64,000 bases of DNA from Persicaria tinctoria (taxonomy: Eukaryota > Streptophyta > Magnoliopsida > Caryophyllales > Polygonaceae). The translations under genes were made by a program, and so were the position numbers. The stretch covers positions 186,001-250,000 of the forward strand of contig JBANSL010000004.1 in NCBI GenBank assembly GCA_037127255.1, read 5' to 3'. Positions 24,601 to 38,500 of this stretch are shown here, in pieces; the stretch's first letter is position 1, and every line of letters begins with the position of its first letter. The notes below the pieces were generated by a model that saw only the letters and a program-made list of their open reading frames with translations, searched no databases and was not told where the DNA came from.

Positions 24601-27600
24601 TTAAAATAGGGAATATTGGTATCCGATTCAATAAATAGAATATAAAACTTGTATCTACCAAGTTACAGAGTCATTAGGGTTGAGGCTCTGCCATTTTGGA
24701 CTGCTTAAGATTTCGATATATTTTCGTGTACAGTACCCTATGAGAAAATGGTGAAATATGCGACGGACTTAAAATAGGGAATATTGGTCTCCGATTCAAT
24801 AAATACAATATAAAACTTGTATCTACCAAGTTACAGAGTCATTAGAGTTGAGGCTCTGCCATTTTGGATAGCTTAAGATTTCGATATATTTTTGTGTACA
24901 GTACCCTATGAGAAAATGGCGAAATATGCGACGGACTTAAAATAGGGAATATTGGTCTCCGATTCAATAAATACAATATAAAACTTGTATCTACCAAGTT
25001 ACAGAGTCATTAGAGTTGAGGCTCTACCATTTTGGATAGCTTAAGATTTCGATATATTTTCGTGTACAGTACCCTATGAGAAAATTGCGAAATATGCGAC
25101 AGACTTAAAATAGGGAATATTGGTATCCGATTCAATAAATAGAATAAAAAACTTGTATCTACCAAGTTACAGAGTCATTAGAGTTGAGGCTCTGCCATTT
25201 TGGATAGCTTAAGATTTTGATATATTTTCGTGTACAGTACCCTATGAGAAAATGGCGAAATATGCGACAGACTTAAGACATGGAATATTGGTCTCCGATT
25301 CAATAAATACAATATAAAACTTGTATCTACCAAGTTACAGAGTCATTAGAGTTGAGGCTCTGCCATTTTGGATAGCTTAAGATTTCGATATATTTTCGTG
25401 TACAGTACCATATGAGAAAATGGCGAAATATGCGACGGACTTAAAATAGGGAATATTGGTCTCCGATTCAATAAATACAATATAAAACTTGTATCTACCA
25501 AGTTACAGAGTCATTAGAGTTGAGGCTCTGCCATTTTGGATAGCTTAAGATTTCGATATATTTTCGTGTACAGTACCCTATGAGAAAATGGCGAAATATG
25601 CGACATACTTAAAATAGGGAATATTGGTCTCCGATTCAATAAATACAATATAAAACTTGTATCTACCAAGTTACAGAGTCATTAGAGTTGAGGCTCTACC
25701 ATTTTGGATAGCATAAGATTTCGATATATTTTCGTGTACAGTACCCTATGAGAAAATTGCGAAATATGCGACATACTTAAAATAGGGAATATTGGTATCC
25801 GATTCAATAAATAGAATAAAAAACTTGTATCTACCAAGTTACAGAGTCATTAGAGTTGAGGCTCTGCCATTTTGGATAGCTTAAGATTTCGATATATTTT
25901 CGTGTACAGTACCCTATGAGAAAATGGCGAAATATGCGACATACTTAAAATAGGGAATATTGGTCTCCGATTCAATAAATACAATATAAAACTTGTATCT
26001 ACCAAGTTACAGAGTCATTAGAGTTGAGGCTCTACCATTTTGGATAGCATAAGATTTCGATATATTTTCGTGTACAGTACCCTATGAGAAAATGGCGAAA
26101 TATGCGACGGACTTAAAATAGGGAATATTGGTCTCCGATTCAATAAATACAATATAAAACTTGTATCTACCAAGTTACAGAGTCATTAGAGTTGAGGCTC
26201 TACCATTTTGGATAGCTTAAGATTTCGATATATTTTCGTGTACAATACCCTATGAGAAAATTGCGAAATATGCGACATACTTAAAATAGGGAATATTGGT
26301 ATCCGATTCAATAAATAGAATAAAAAACTTGTATCTACCAAGTTACAGAGTCATTAGAGTTGAGGCTCTGCCATTTTGGATAGCTTAAGATTTCGATATA
26401 TTTTCGTGTACAATACCCTATGAGAAAATTGCAAAATATGCGACAGACTTAAAATAGGGAATATTGGTCTCCGATTCAATAAATACAATATAAAACTTGT
26501 ATCTACCAAGTTACAGAATCATTAGAGTTGAGGCTCTGCCATTTTGGATTGCTTAAGATTTCGATATATTTTCGTGTACAGTACCCTATGAGAAAATTGC
26601 GAAATATGCGACGGACTTAAGACATGGAATATTGGTCTCCGATTCAATAAATACAATATAAAACTTGTATCTACCAAGTTACAGAGTCATTAGAGTTGAG
26701 GCTCTGCCATTTTGGATAGCTTAAGATTTCGATATATTTTCGTGTACAGTACTCTATGAGAAAATGGCGACATATGCGACGGACTTAAAACATGGAATAT
26801 TGGTATCCGATTCAATAAACACAATATAAAACTTGTATCTACCAAGTTACAGAGTCATTAGAGTTGAGGCTCTGCCATTTTGGATTGCTTAAGATTTCGA
26901 TATATTTTCGTGTACAATACCCTATGAGAAAATGGCGAAATATGCGACGGACTTAAAATAGGGAATATTGGTATCCGATTCAATAAATAGAATATAAAAC
27001 TTGTATCTACCAAGTTACAGAGTCATTAGGGTTGAGGCTCTGCCATTTTGGACTGCTTAAGATTTCGATATATTTTCGTGTACAGTACCCTATGAGAAAA
27101 TGGTGAAATATGCGACGGACTTAAAATAGGGAATATTGGTCTCCGATTCAATAAATACAATATAAAACTTGTATCTACCAAGTTACAGAGTCATTAGAGT
27201 TGAGGCTCTGCCATTTTGGATAGCTTAAGATTTCGATATATTTTTGTGTACAGTACCCTATGAGAAAATGGCGAAATATGCGACGGACTTAAAATAGGGA
27301 ATATTGGTCTCCGATTCAATAAATACAATATAAAACTTGTATCTACCAAGTTACAGAGTCATTAGAGTTGAGGCTCTACCATTTTGGATAGCTTAAGATT
27401 TCGATATATTTTCGTGTACAGTACCCTATGAGAAAATTGCGAAATATGCGACAGACTTAAAATAGGGAATATTGGTATCCGATTCAATAAATAGAATAAA
27501 AAACTTGTATCTACCAAGTTACAGAGTCATTAGAGTTGAGGCTCTGCCATTTTGGATAGCTTAAGATTTTGATATATTTTCGTGTACAGTACCCTATGAG

Positions 27601-28968
27601 AAAATGGCGAAATATGCGACAGACTTAAGACATGGAATATTGGTCTCCGATTCAATAAATACAATATAAAACTTGTATCTACCAAGTTACAGAGTCATTA
27701 GAGTTGAGGCTCTGCCATTTTGGATAGCTTAAGATTTCGATATATTTTCGTGTACAGTACCATATGAGAAAATGGCGAAATATGCGACGGACTTAAAATA
27801 GGGAATATTGGTCTCCGATTCAATAAATACAATATAAAACTTGTATCTACCAAGTTACAGAGTCATTAGAGTTGAGGCTCTGCCATTTTGGATAGCTTAA
27901 GATTTCGATATATTTTCGTGTACAGTACCCTATGAGAAAATGGCGAAATATGCGACATACTTAAAATAGGGAATATTGGTCTCCGATTCAATAAATACAA
28001 TATAAAACTTGTATCTACCAAGTTACAGAGTCATTAGAGTTGAGGCTCTACCATTTTGAATAGCATAAGATTTCGATATATTTTCGTGTACAGTACCCTA
28101 TGAGAAAATGGCGAAATATGCGACGGACTTAAAATAGGGAATATTGGTCTCCGATTCAATAAATACAATATAAAACTTGTATCTACCAAGTTACAGAGTC
28201 ATTAGAGTTGAGGCTCTACCATTTTGGATAGCTTAAGATTTCGATATATTTTCGTGTACAATACCCTATGAGAAAATTGCGAAATATGCGACATACTTAA
28301 AATAGGGAATATTGGTATCCGATTCAATAAATAGAATAAAAAACTTGTATCTACCAAGTTACAGAGTCATTAGAGTTGAGGCTCTGCCATTTTGGATAGC
28401 TTAAGATTTCGATATATTTTCGTGTACAATACCCTATGAGAAAATTGCAAAATATGCGACAGACTTAAAATAGGGAATATTGGTCTCCGATTCAATAAAT
28501 ACAATATAAAACTTGTATCTACCAAGTTACAGAATCATTAGAGTTGAGGCTCTGCCATTTTGGATTGCTTAAGATTTCGATATATTTTCGTGTACAGTAC
28601 CCTATGAGAAAATTGCGAAATATGCGACGGACTTAAGACATGGAATATTGGTCTCCGATTCAATAAATACAATATAAAACTTGTATCTACCAAGTTACAG
28701 AGTCATTAGAGTTGAGGCTCTGCCATTTTGGATAGCTTAAGATTTCGATATATTTTCGTGTACAGTACTCTATGAGAAAATGGCGACATATGCGACGGAC
28801 TTAAAACATGGAATATTGGTATCCGATTCAATAAACACAATATAAAACTTGTATCTACCAAGTTACAGAGTCATTAGAGTTGAGGCTCTGCCATTTTGGA
28901 TTGCTTAAGATTTCGATATATTTTCGTGTACAATACCCTATGAGAAAATGGCGAAATATGCGACGGAC
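24601..28968. repeat. Large tandem duplication, 14-mer versus 12-mer copies
   Basis: Rare markers TTTTTGTGTACA (24889/27241), CCATATGAG (near 25408/27760) and AGACTTAAGACATGG (near 25270/27622) repeat at 2352 bp (14 monomers). Further right the offset falls to 2016 bp (GACATGG at 26621 and 28637), so the left copy has two extra monomers at about 25.68-26.02 kb. The junction monomer at 26872 begins like the ACAATACC/TGGCG/ACGGAC type and switches at 26951..26953 to the GGTATCC/AATAGAAT/ATTAGGG type, which is what an unequal crossover would leave. Confidence 0.75.
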
Positions 28969-29808
28969 TTAAAATAGGGAATATTGGTCTCCGATTCAAT
29001 AAATACAATATAAAACTTGTATCTACCAAGTTACAGAGTCATTAGAGTTGAGGCTCTACCATTTTGGATAGCTTAAGATTTCGATATATTTTCGTGTACA
29101 ATACCCTATGAGAAAATTGCGAAATATGCGACATACTTAAAATAGGGAATATTGGTATCCGATTCAATAAATAGAATAAAAAACTTGTATCTACCAAGTT
29201 ACAGAGTCATTAGAGTTGAGGCTCTGCCATTTTGGATAGCTTAAGATTTCGATATATTTTCGTGTACAATACCCTATGAGAAAATTGCAAAATATGCGAC
29301 AGACTTAAAATAGGGAATATTGGTCTCCGATTCAATAAATACAATATAAAACTTGTATCTACCAAGTTACAGAATCATTAGAGTTGAGGCTCTGCCATTT
29401 TGGATTGCTTAAGATTTCGATATATTTTCGTGTACAGTACCCTATGAGAAAATTGCGAAATATGCGACGGACTTAAGACATGGAATATTGGTCTCCGATT
29501 CAATAAATACAATATAAAACTTGTATCTACCAAGTTACAGAGTCATTAGAGTTGAGGCTCTGCCATTTTGGATAGCTTAAGATTTCGATATATTTTCGTG
29601 TACAGTACTCTATGAGAAAATGGCGACATATGCGACGGACTTAAAACATGGAATATTGGTATCCGATTCAATAAACACAATATAAAACTTGTATCTACCA
29701 AGTTACAGAGTCATTAGAGTTGAGGCTCTGCCATTTTGGATTGCTTAAGATTTCGATATATTTTCGTGTACAATACCCTATGAGAAAATGGCGAAATATG
29801 CGACGGAC
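28093..29808. repeat. Perfect tandem duplication of a 5-monomer (840-bp) unit
   Basis: 28093..28968 equals 28933..29808 at an 840-bp offset, with no difference seen. The GACATGG marker at 28637 recurs at 29477. The flanking mismatches (28092 and 28969) place the exchange within 28933..28968. This block is nested in the right arm of the larger duplication, so it is younger than that event. Confidence 0.85.
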
Positions 29809-31030
29809 GTAAAATAGGGAATATTAGTCTCCGATTCAATAAATACAATATAAAACTTGTATCTACCAAGTTACAGAGTCATTAGAGTTGAGGCTCTGCC
29901 ATTTTGGATAGCTTAAGATTTCGATATATTTTCGTGTACAGTACCCTATGAGAAAATGGCGAAATATGCGACGGACTTAAAATAGGGAATATTGGTCTCC
30001 GATTCAATAAATACAATATAAAACTTGTATCTACCAAGTTACAGAATCATTAGAGTTGAGGCTCTACCATTTTGGATAGCTTAAGATTTCGATATTTTTT
30101 CGTGTACAGTACCCTATGAGAAAATTGCGAAATATGCGACAGACTTAAAATAGGGAATATTGGTATCCGATTCAATAAATAGAATATAAAACTTGTATCT
30201 ACCAAGTTACAGAGTCATTAGGGTTGAGGCTCTGCCATTTTGGATTACTTAAGATTTCGATATATTTTCGTGTACAGTACCCTATGAGAAAATGGCGAAA
30301 TATGCGACGGACTTAAAATAGGGAATATTGGTCTCCGATTCAATAAATACAATATAAAACTTGTATCTACCAAGTTACAGAGTCTTTAGAGTTGAGGCTC
30401 TGCCATTTTGGATAGCTTAAGATTTCGATATATTTTCGTGTACAGTACCCTATGAGAAAATGGCGAAATATGCGACGGACTTAAAATAGGGAATATTGGT
30501 CTCCGATTCAATAAATACAATATAAAACTTGTATCTACCAAGTTACAGAGTCTTTAGAGTTGAGGCTCTGCCATTTTGGATAGCTTAAGATTTCGATATA
30601 TTTTCGTGTACAGTACCCTATGAGAAAATTGCGAAATATGCGACGGACTTAAGACATGGAATATTGGTCTCCGATTCAATAAATACAATATAAAACTTGT
30701 ATCTACCAAGTTACAGAGTCATTAGAGTTGAGGCTCTGCCATTTTGGATAGCTTAAGATTTCGATATATTTTCGTGTACAGTACTCTATGAGAAAATGGC
30801 GACATATGCGACGGACTTAAAACATGGAATATTGGTATCCGATTCAATAAACACAATATAAAACTTGTATCTACCAAGTTACAGAGTCATTAGAGTTGAG
30901 GCTCTGCCATTTTGGATTGCTTAAGATTTCGATATATTTTCGTGTACAATACCCTATGAGAAAATGGCGAAATATGCGACGGACGTAAAATAGGGAATAT
31001 TAGTCTCCGATTCAATAAATACAATATAAA
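29809..31030. repeat. Satellite segment between duplication blocks
   Basis: About seven ordinary monomers repeating the variant order found in the 15-mer region on the left. A private TATTTTTTCG variant occurs near 30094, and two consecutive AGAGTCTTT monomers (30382 and 30550) suggest a local deletion or exchange that joined similar monomers. Confidence 0.6.
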
Positions 31031-34000
31031 ACTTGTATCTACCAAGTTACAGAGTCATTAGAGTTGAGGCTCTGCCATTTTGGATAGCTTAAGATTTCGA
31101 TATATTTTCGTGTACAGTACCCTATGAGAAAATGGCGAAATATGCGACGGACTTAAAATAGGGAATATTGGTCTCCGATTCAATAAATACAATATAAAAC
31201 TTGTATCTACCAAGTTACAGAATCATTAGAGTTGAGGCTCTACCATTTTGGATAGCTTAAGATTTCGATATATTTTCGTGTACAGTACCCTATGAGAAAA
31301 TTGCGAAATATGCGACAGACTTAAAATAGGGAATATTGGTATCCGATTCAATAAATAGAATATAAAACTTGTATCTACCAAGTTACAGAGTCATTAGGGT
31401 TGAGGCTCTGCCATTTTGGATTACTTAAGATTTCGATATATTTTCGTGTACAGTACCCTATGAGAAAATGGCGAAATATGCGACGGACTTAAAATAGGGA
31501 ATATTGGTCTCCGATTCAATAAATACAATATAAAACTTGTATCTACCAAGTTACAGAGTCTTTAGAGTTGAGGCTCTGCCATTTTGGATAGCTTAAGATT
31601 TCGATATATTTTCGTGTACAGTACCCTATGAGAAAATGGCGAAATATGCGACGGACTTAAAATAGGGAATATTGGTCTCCGATTCAATAAATACAATATA
31701 AAACTTGTATCTACCAAGTTACAGAGTCATTAGAGTTGAGGCTCTACCATTTTGGATAGCTTAAGATTTCGATATATTTTCGTGTACAGTACCCTATGAG
31801 AAAATTGCGAAATATGCGACAGACTTAAAATAGGGAATATTGGTATCCGATTCAATAAATAGAATATAAAACTTGTATCTACCAAGTTACAGAGTCATTA
31901 GGGTTGAGGCTCTGCCATTTTGGATTGCTTAAGATTTCGATATATTTTCGTGTACAGTACCCTATGAGAAAATGACGAAATATGCGACGGACTTAAAACA
32001 TGGAATATTGGTATCCGATTCAATAAATACAATATAAAACTTGTATCTACCAAGTGACAGAGTCATTAGAGTTGAGGCTCTGCCATTTTGGATTGCTTAA
32101 GATTTCGATATATTTTCGTGTACAGTACCCTATGAGAAAATGGCGAAATATGCGACGGACGTAAAATAGGGAATATTAGTCTCCGATTCAATAAATACAA
32201 TATAAAACTTGTATCTACCAAGTTACAGAGTCATTAGAGTTGAGGCTCTGCCATTTTGGATAGCTTAAGATTTCGATATATTTTCGTGTACAGTACCCTA
32301 TGAGAAAATGGCGAAATATGCGACGGACTTAAAATAGGGAATATTGGTCTCCGATTTAATAAATACAATATAAAACTTGTATCTACCAAGTTACAGAGTC
32401 TTTAGAGTTGAGGCTCTGCCATTTTGGATAGCTTAAGATTTCGATATATTTTCGTGTACAGTACCCTATGAGAAAATTTCGAAATATGCGACATACTTAA
32501 AATAGGGAATATTGGTATCCGATTCAATAAATAGAATATAAAACTTGTATCTACCAAGTTACAGAGTCATTAGGGTTGAGGCTCTGCCATTTTGGACTGC
32601 TTAAGATTTCGATATATTTTCGTGTACAGTACCCTATGAGAAAATGGTGAAATATGCGACGGACTTAAAATAGGGAATATTGGTCTCCGATTCAATAAAT
32701 ACAATATAAAACTTGTATCTACCAAGTTACAGAGTCATTAGAGTTGAGGCTCTACCATTTTGGATAGCTTAAGATTTCGATATATTTTTGTGTACAGTAC
32801 CCTATGAGAAAATGGCGAAATATGCGACGGACTTAAAATAGGGAATATTGGTCTCCGATTCAATAAATACAATATAAAACTTGTATCTACCAAGTTACAG
32901 AGTCATTAGAGTTGAGGCTCTACCATTTTGGATAGCTTAAGATTTCGATATATTTTCGTGTACAGTACCCTATGAGAAAATTGCGAAATATGCGACAGAC
33001 TTAAAATAGGGAATATTGGTATCCGATTCAATAAATAGAATAAAAAACTTGTATCTACCAAGTTACAGAGTCATTAGAGTTGAGGCTCTGCCATTTTGGA
33101 TAGCTTAAGATTTCGATATATTTTCGTGTACAGTACCCTATGAGAAAATGGCGAAATATGCGACGGACTTAAAATAGGGAATATTGGTCTCCGATTCAAT
33201 AAATACAATATAAAACTTGTATCTACCAAGTTACAGAATCATTAGAGTTGAGGCTCTACCATTTTGGATAGCTTAAGATTTCGATATATTTTCGTGTACA
33301 GTACCCTATGAGAAAATTGCGAAATATGCGACAGACTTAAAATAGGGAATATTGGTATCCGATTCAATAAATAGAATATAAAACTTGTATCTACCAAGTT
33401 ACAAAGTCATTAGGGTTGAGGCTCTGCCATTTTGGATTACTTAAGATTTCGATATATTTTCGTGTACAGTACCCTATGAGAAAATGGCGAAATATGCGAC
33501 GGACTTAAAATAGGGAATATTGGTCTCCGATTCAATAAATACAATATAAAACTTGTATCTACCAAGTTACAGAGTCTTTAGAGTTGAGGCTCTGCCATTT
33601 TGGATAGCTTAAGATTTCGATATATTTTCGTGTACAGTACCCTATGAGAAAATGGCGAAATATGCGACGGACTTAAAATAGGGAATATTGGTCTCCGATT
33701 CAATAAATACAATATAAAACTTGTATCTACCAAGTTACAGAGTCATTAGAGTTGAGGCTCTACCATTTTGGATAGCTTAAGATTTCGATATATTTTCGTG
33801 TACAGTACCCTATGAGAAAATTGCGAAATATGCGACAGACTTAAAATAGGGAATATTGGTATCCGATTCAATAAATAGAATATAAAACTTGTATCTACCA
33901 AGTTACAGAGTCATTAGGGTTGAGGCTCTGCCATTTTGGATTGCTTAAGATTTCGATATATTTTCGTGTACAGTACCCTATGAGAAAATGACGAAATATG

Positions 34001-35130
34001 CGACGGACTTAAAACATGGAATATTGGTATCCGATTCAATAAATACAATATAAAACTTGTATCTACCAAGTGACAGAGTCATTAGAGTTGAGGCTCTGCC
34101 ATTTTGGATTGCTTAAGATTTCGATATATTTTCGTGTACAGTACCCTATGAGAAAATGGCGAAATATGCGACGGACGTAAAATAGGGAATATTAGTCTCC
34201 GATTCAATAAATACAATATAAAACTTGTATCTACCAAGTTACAGAGTCATTAGAGTTGAGGCTCTGCCATTTTGGATAGCTTAAGATTTCGATATATTTT
34301 CGTGTACAGTACCCTATGAGAAAATGGCGAAATATGCGACGGACTTAAAATAGGGAATATTGGTCTCCGATTTAATAAATACAATATAAAACTTGTATCT
34401 ACCAAGTTACAGAGTCTTTAGAGTTGAGGCTCTGCCATTTTGGATAGCTTAAGATTTCGATATATTTTCGTGTACAGTACCCTATGAGAAAATTGCGAAA
34501 TATGCGACATACTTAAAATAGGGAATATTGGTATCCGATTCAATAAATAGAATATAAAACTTGTATCTACCAAGTTACAGAGTCATTAAGGTTGAGGCTC
34601 TGCCATTTTGGACTGCTTAAGATTTCGATATATTTTCGTGTACAGTACCCTATGAGAAAATGGTGAAATATGCGACGGACTTAAAATAGGGAATATTGGT
34701 CTCCGATTCAATAAATACAATATAAAACTTGTATCTACCAAGTTACAGAGTCATTAGAGTTGAGGCTCTGCCATTTTGGATAGCTTAAGATTTCGATATA
34801 TTTTTGTGTACAGTACCCTATGAGAAAATGGCGAAATATGCGACGGACTTAAAATAGGGAATATTGGTCTCCGATTCAATAAATACAATATAAAACTTGT
34901 ATCTACCAAGTTACAGAGTCATTAGAGTTGAGGCTCTACCATTTTGGATAGCTTAAGATTTCGATATATTTTCGTGTACAGTACCCTATGAGAAAATTGC
35001 GAAATATACGACAGACTTAAAATAGGGAATATTGGTATCCGATTCAATAAATAGAATAAAAAACTTGTATCTACCAAGTTACAGAGTTATTAGAGTTGAG
35101 GCTCTGCCATTTTGGATAGCTTAAGATTTT
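31031..35130. repeat. Tandem duplication of a 12-monomer (2016-bp) unit
   Basis: Markers TGACGAAAT (31973/33989), CGATTTAATA (near 32352/34368), TTTTGGACTGC and TTTTTGTGTACA (near 32786/34802) all recur at 2016 bp. Private differences include ACAAAGTC near 33403, AAAATTTCG near 32474 and ATTAAGG near 34586, so this duplication is older than the apparently perfect ones. Edges are approximate. Confidence 0.75.
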
Positions 35131-35599
35131 GATATATTTTCGTGTACAGTACCCTATGAGAAAATGGCGAAATATGCGACAGACTTAAGACATGGAATAT
35201 TGGTCTCCGATTCAATAAATACAATATAAAACTTGTATCTACCAAGTTACAGAGTCATTAGAGTTGAGGCTCTGCCATTTTGGATAGCTTAAGATTTCGA
35301 TATATTTTCGTGTACAGTACCATATGAGAAAATGGCGAAATATGCGACGGACTTAAAATAGGGAATATTGGTCTCCGATTCAATAAATACAATATAAAAC
35401 TTGTATCTACCAAGTTACAGAGTCATTAGAGTTGAGGCTCTACCATTTTGGATAGCTTAAGATTTCGATATATTTTCGTGTACAGTACCCTATGAGAAAA
35501 TTGCGAAATATGCGACATACTTAAAATAGGGAATATTGGTATCCGATTCAATAAATAGAATATAAAACTTGTATCTACCAAGTCACAGAGTCATTAGGG

Positions 35600-38500
35600 T
35601 TGAGGCTCTGCCATTTTGGATTGCATAAGATTTCGATATATTTTCGTGTACAGTACCCTATGAGAAAATGGCGAAATATGCGACGGACTTAAAATAGGGA
35701 ATATTGGTCTCCGATTCAATAAATACAATATAAAACTTGTATCTACCATGTTACAGAGTCTTTAGAGTTGAGGCTCTGCAATTTTGGATAGCTCAAGATT
35801 TCGATATATTTTCGTGTACAGTACCCTATGAGAAAATTGCGAAATATGCGACAGACTTAAAATAGGGAATATTGGTCTCCGATTCAATAAATACAATATA
35901 AAACTTGTATCTACCAAGTTACAGTGTCTTTGGAGTTGAGGCTCTGCCATTTTGGATTTCTTAAGATTTCAATATATTTTCGTGTACAGTACCCTATGAG
36001 AAAATGGCGAAATATGCGACGGACTTAAAATAGGGAATATTGGTCTCCGATTCAATAAATACAATATAAAACTTGTATCTACCAAGTTACAGAGTCATTA
36101 GAGTTGAGGCTCTACCATTTTGGATAGCTTAAGATTTCGATATATTTTCGTGTACAGTACCCTATGAGAAAATTGCGAAATATGCGACAGACTTAAAATA
36201 GGGAATATTGGTATCCGATTCAATAAATAGAATATAAAACTTGTATCTACCAAGTTACAGAGTCATTAGGGTTGAGGCTCTGCCATTTTGGATTGCTTAA
36301 GATTTCGATATATTTTCGTGTACAGTACCCTATGAGAAAATGGCGAAATATGCGACGGACTTAAAATAGGGAATATTGGTCTCCGATTCAATAAATACAA
36401 TATAAAACTTGTATCTACCAAGTTACAGAGTCATTAGAGTTGAGGCTCTGCCATTTTGGATTGCTTAAGATTTCGATATATTTTCGTGTACAGTACCCTA
36501 TGATAAAATGGCGAAATATGCGACGGACGTAAAATAGGGAATATTAGTCTCCGATTCAATAAATACAATATAAAACTTGTATCTACCAAGTTACAGAGTC
36601 ATTAGAGTTGAGGCTCTGCCATTTTGGGTAGCTTAAGATTTCGATATATTTTTCGTGTACAGCACCCTATGAGAAAATGGCGAAATATGCGACGGACTTA
36701 AAATAGGGAATATTGGTCTCCGATTCAATAAATACAATATAAAACTTGTATCTACCAAGTTACAGAATCATTAGAGTTGAGGCTCTACCATTTTGGATAG
36801 CTTAAGATTTCGATATATTTTCGTGTACAGTACCCTATGAGAAAATTGCGAAATATGCGACAGACTTAAAATAGGGAATATTGTTATCCGATTCAATAAA
36901 TAGAATATAAAACTTGTATCTACCAAGTTACAGAGTCATTAGGGTTGAGGCTCTGCCATTTTGGATTGCTTAAGATTTCGATACATTTTCGTGTACAGTA
37001 CCCTATGAGAAAATGGCGAAATATGCGACTGACTTAAAATAGGGAATATTGGTATCCGATTCAATAAATAGAATAAAAAACTTGTATCTACCAAGTTACA
37101 GAGTCATTAGAGTTGAGGCTCTGCCATTTTGGATAGCTTAAGATTTTGATATATTTTCGTGTACAGTACCCTATGAGAAAATGGCGAAATATGCGACGGA
37201 CTTAAGACATGGAATATTGGTCTCCGATTCAATAAATACAATATAAAACTTGTATCTACCAAGTTACAGAGTCATTAGAGTTGAGGCTCTGCCAGTTTGG
37301 ATAGCTTAAGATTTCGATATATTTTCGTGTACAGTACCATATGAGAAAATGGCGAAATATGCGACGGACTTAAAATAGGGAATATTGGTCTCCGATTCAA
37401 TAAATACAATATAAAACTTGTATCTACCAAGTTACAGAGTCATTAGAGTTGAGGCTCTACCATTTTGGATAGCTTAAGATTTCGATATATTTTCGTGTAC
37501 AATACCCTATGAGAAAATTGCGAAATATGCGACAGACTTAAAATAGGGAATATTGGTATCCGATTCAATAAATAGAATATAAAACTTGTATCTACCAAGT
37601 TACAGAGTCATTAGGGTTGAGGCTCTGCCATTTTGGATTGCATAAGATTTCGATATATTTTCGTGTACAGTACCCTATGAGAAAATGGCGAAATATGCGA
37701 CGGACTTAAAATAGGGAATATTGGTCTCCGATTCAATAAATACAATATAAAACTTGTATCTACCATGTTACAGAGTCTTTAGAGTTGAGGCTCTGCAATT
37801 TTGGATAGCTTAAGATTTCGATATATTTTCGTGTACAGTACCCTATGAGAAAATTGCGAAATATGCGACAGACTTAAAATAGGGAATATTGGTCTCCGAT
37901 TCAATAAATACAATATAAAACTTGTATCTACCAAGTTACAGTGTCTTTGGAGTTGAGGCTCTGCCATTTTGGATTTCTTAAGATTTCAATATATTTTCGT
38001 GTACAGTACCCTATGAGAAAATGGCGAAATATGCGACGGACTTAAAATAGGGAATATTGGTCTCCGATTCAATAAATACAATATAAAACTTGTATCTACC
38101 AAGTTACAGAGTCATTAGAGTTGAGGGTCTACCATTTTGGATAGCTTAAGATTTCGATATATTTTCGCGTACAGTACCCTATGAGAAAATTGCGAAATAT
38201 GCGACAGACTTAAAATAGGGAATATTGGTATCCGATTCAATAAATAGAATATAAAACTTGTATCTACCAAGTTACAGAGTCATTAGGGTTGAGCCTCTGC
38301 CATTTTGGATTGCTTAAGATTTCGATATATTTTCGTGTACAGTACCCTATGAGAAAATGGCGAAATATGCGACGGACTTAAAATAGGGAATATTGGTCTC
38401 CGATTCAATAAATACAATATAAAACTTGTATCTACCAAGTTACAGAGTCATTAGAGTTGAGGCTCTGCTATTTTGGATTGCTTAAGATTTCGATATATTT

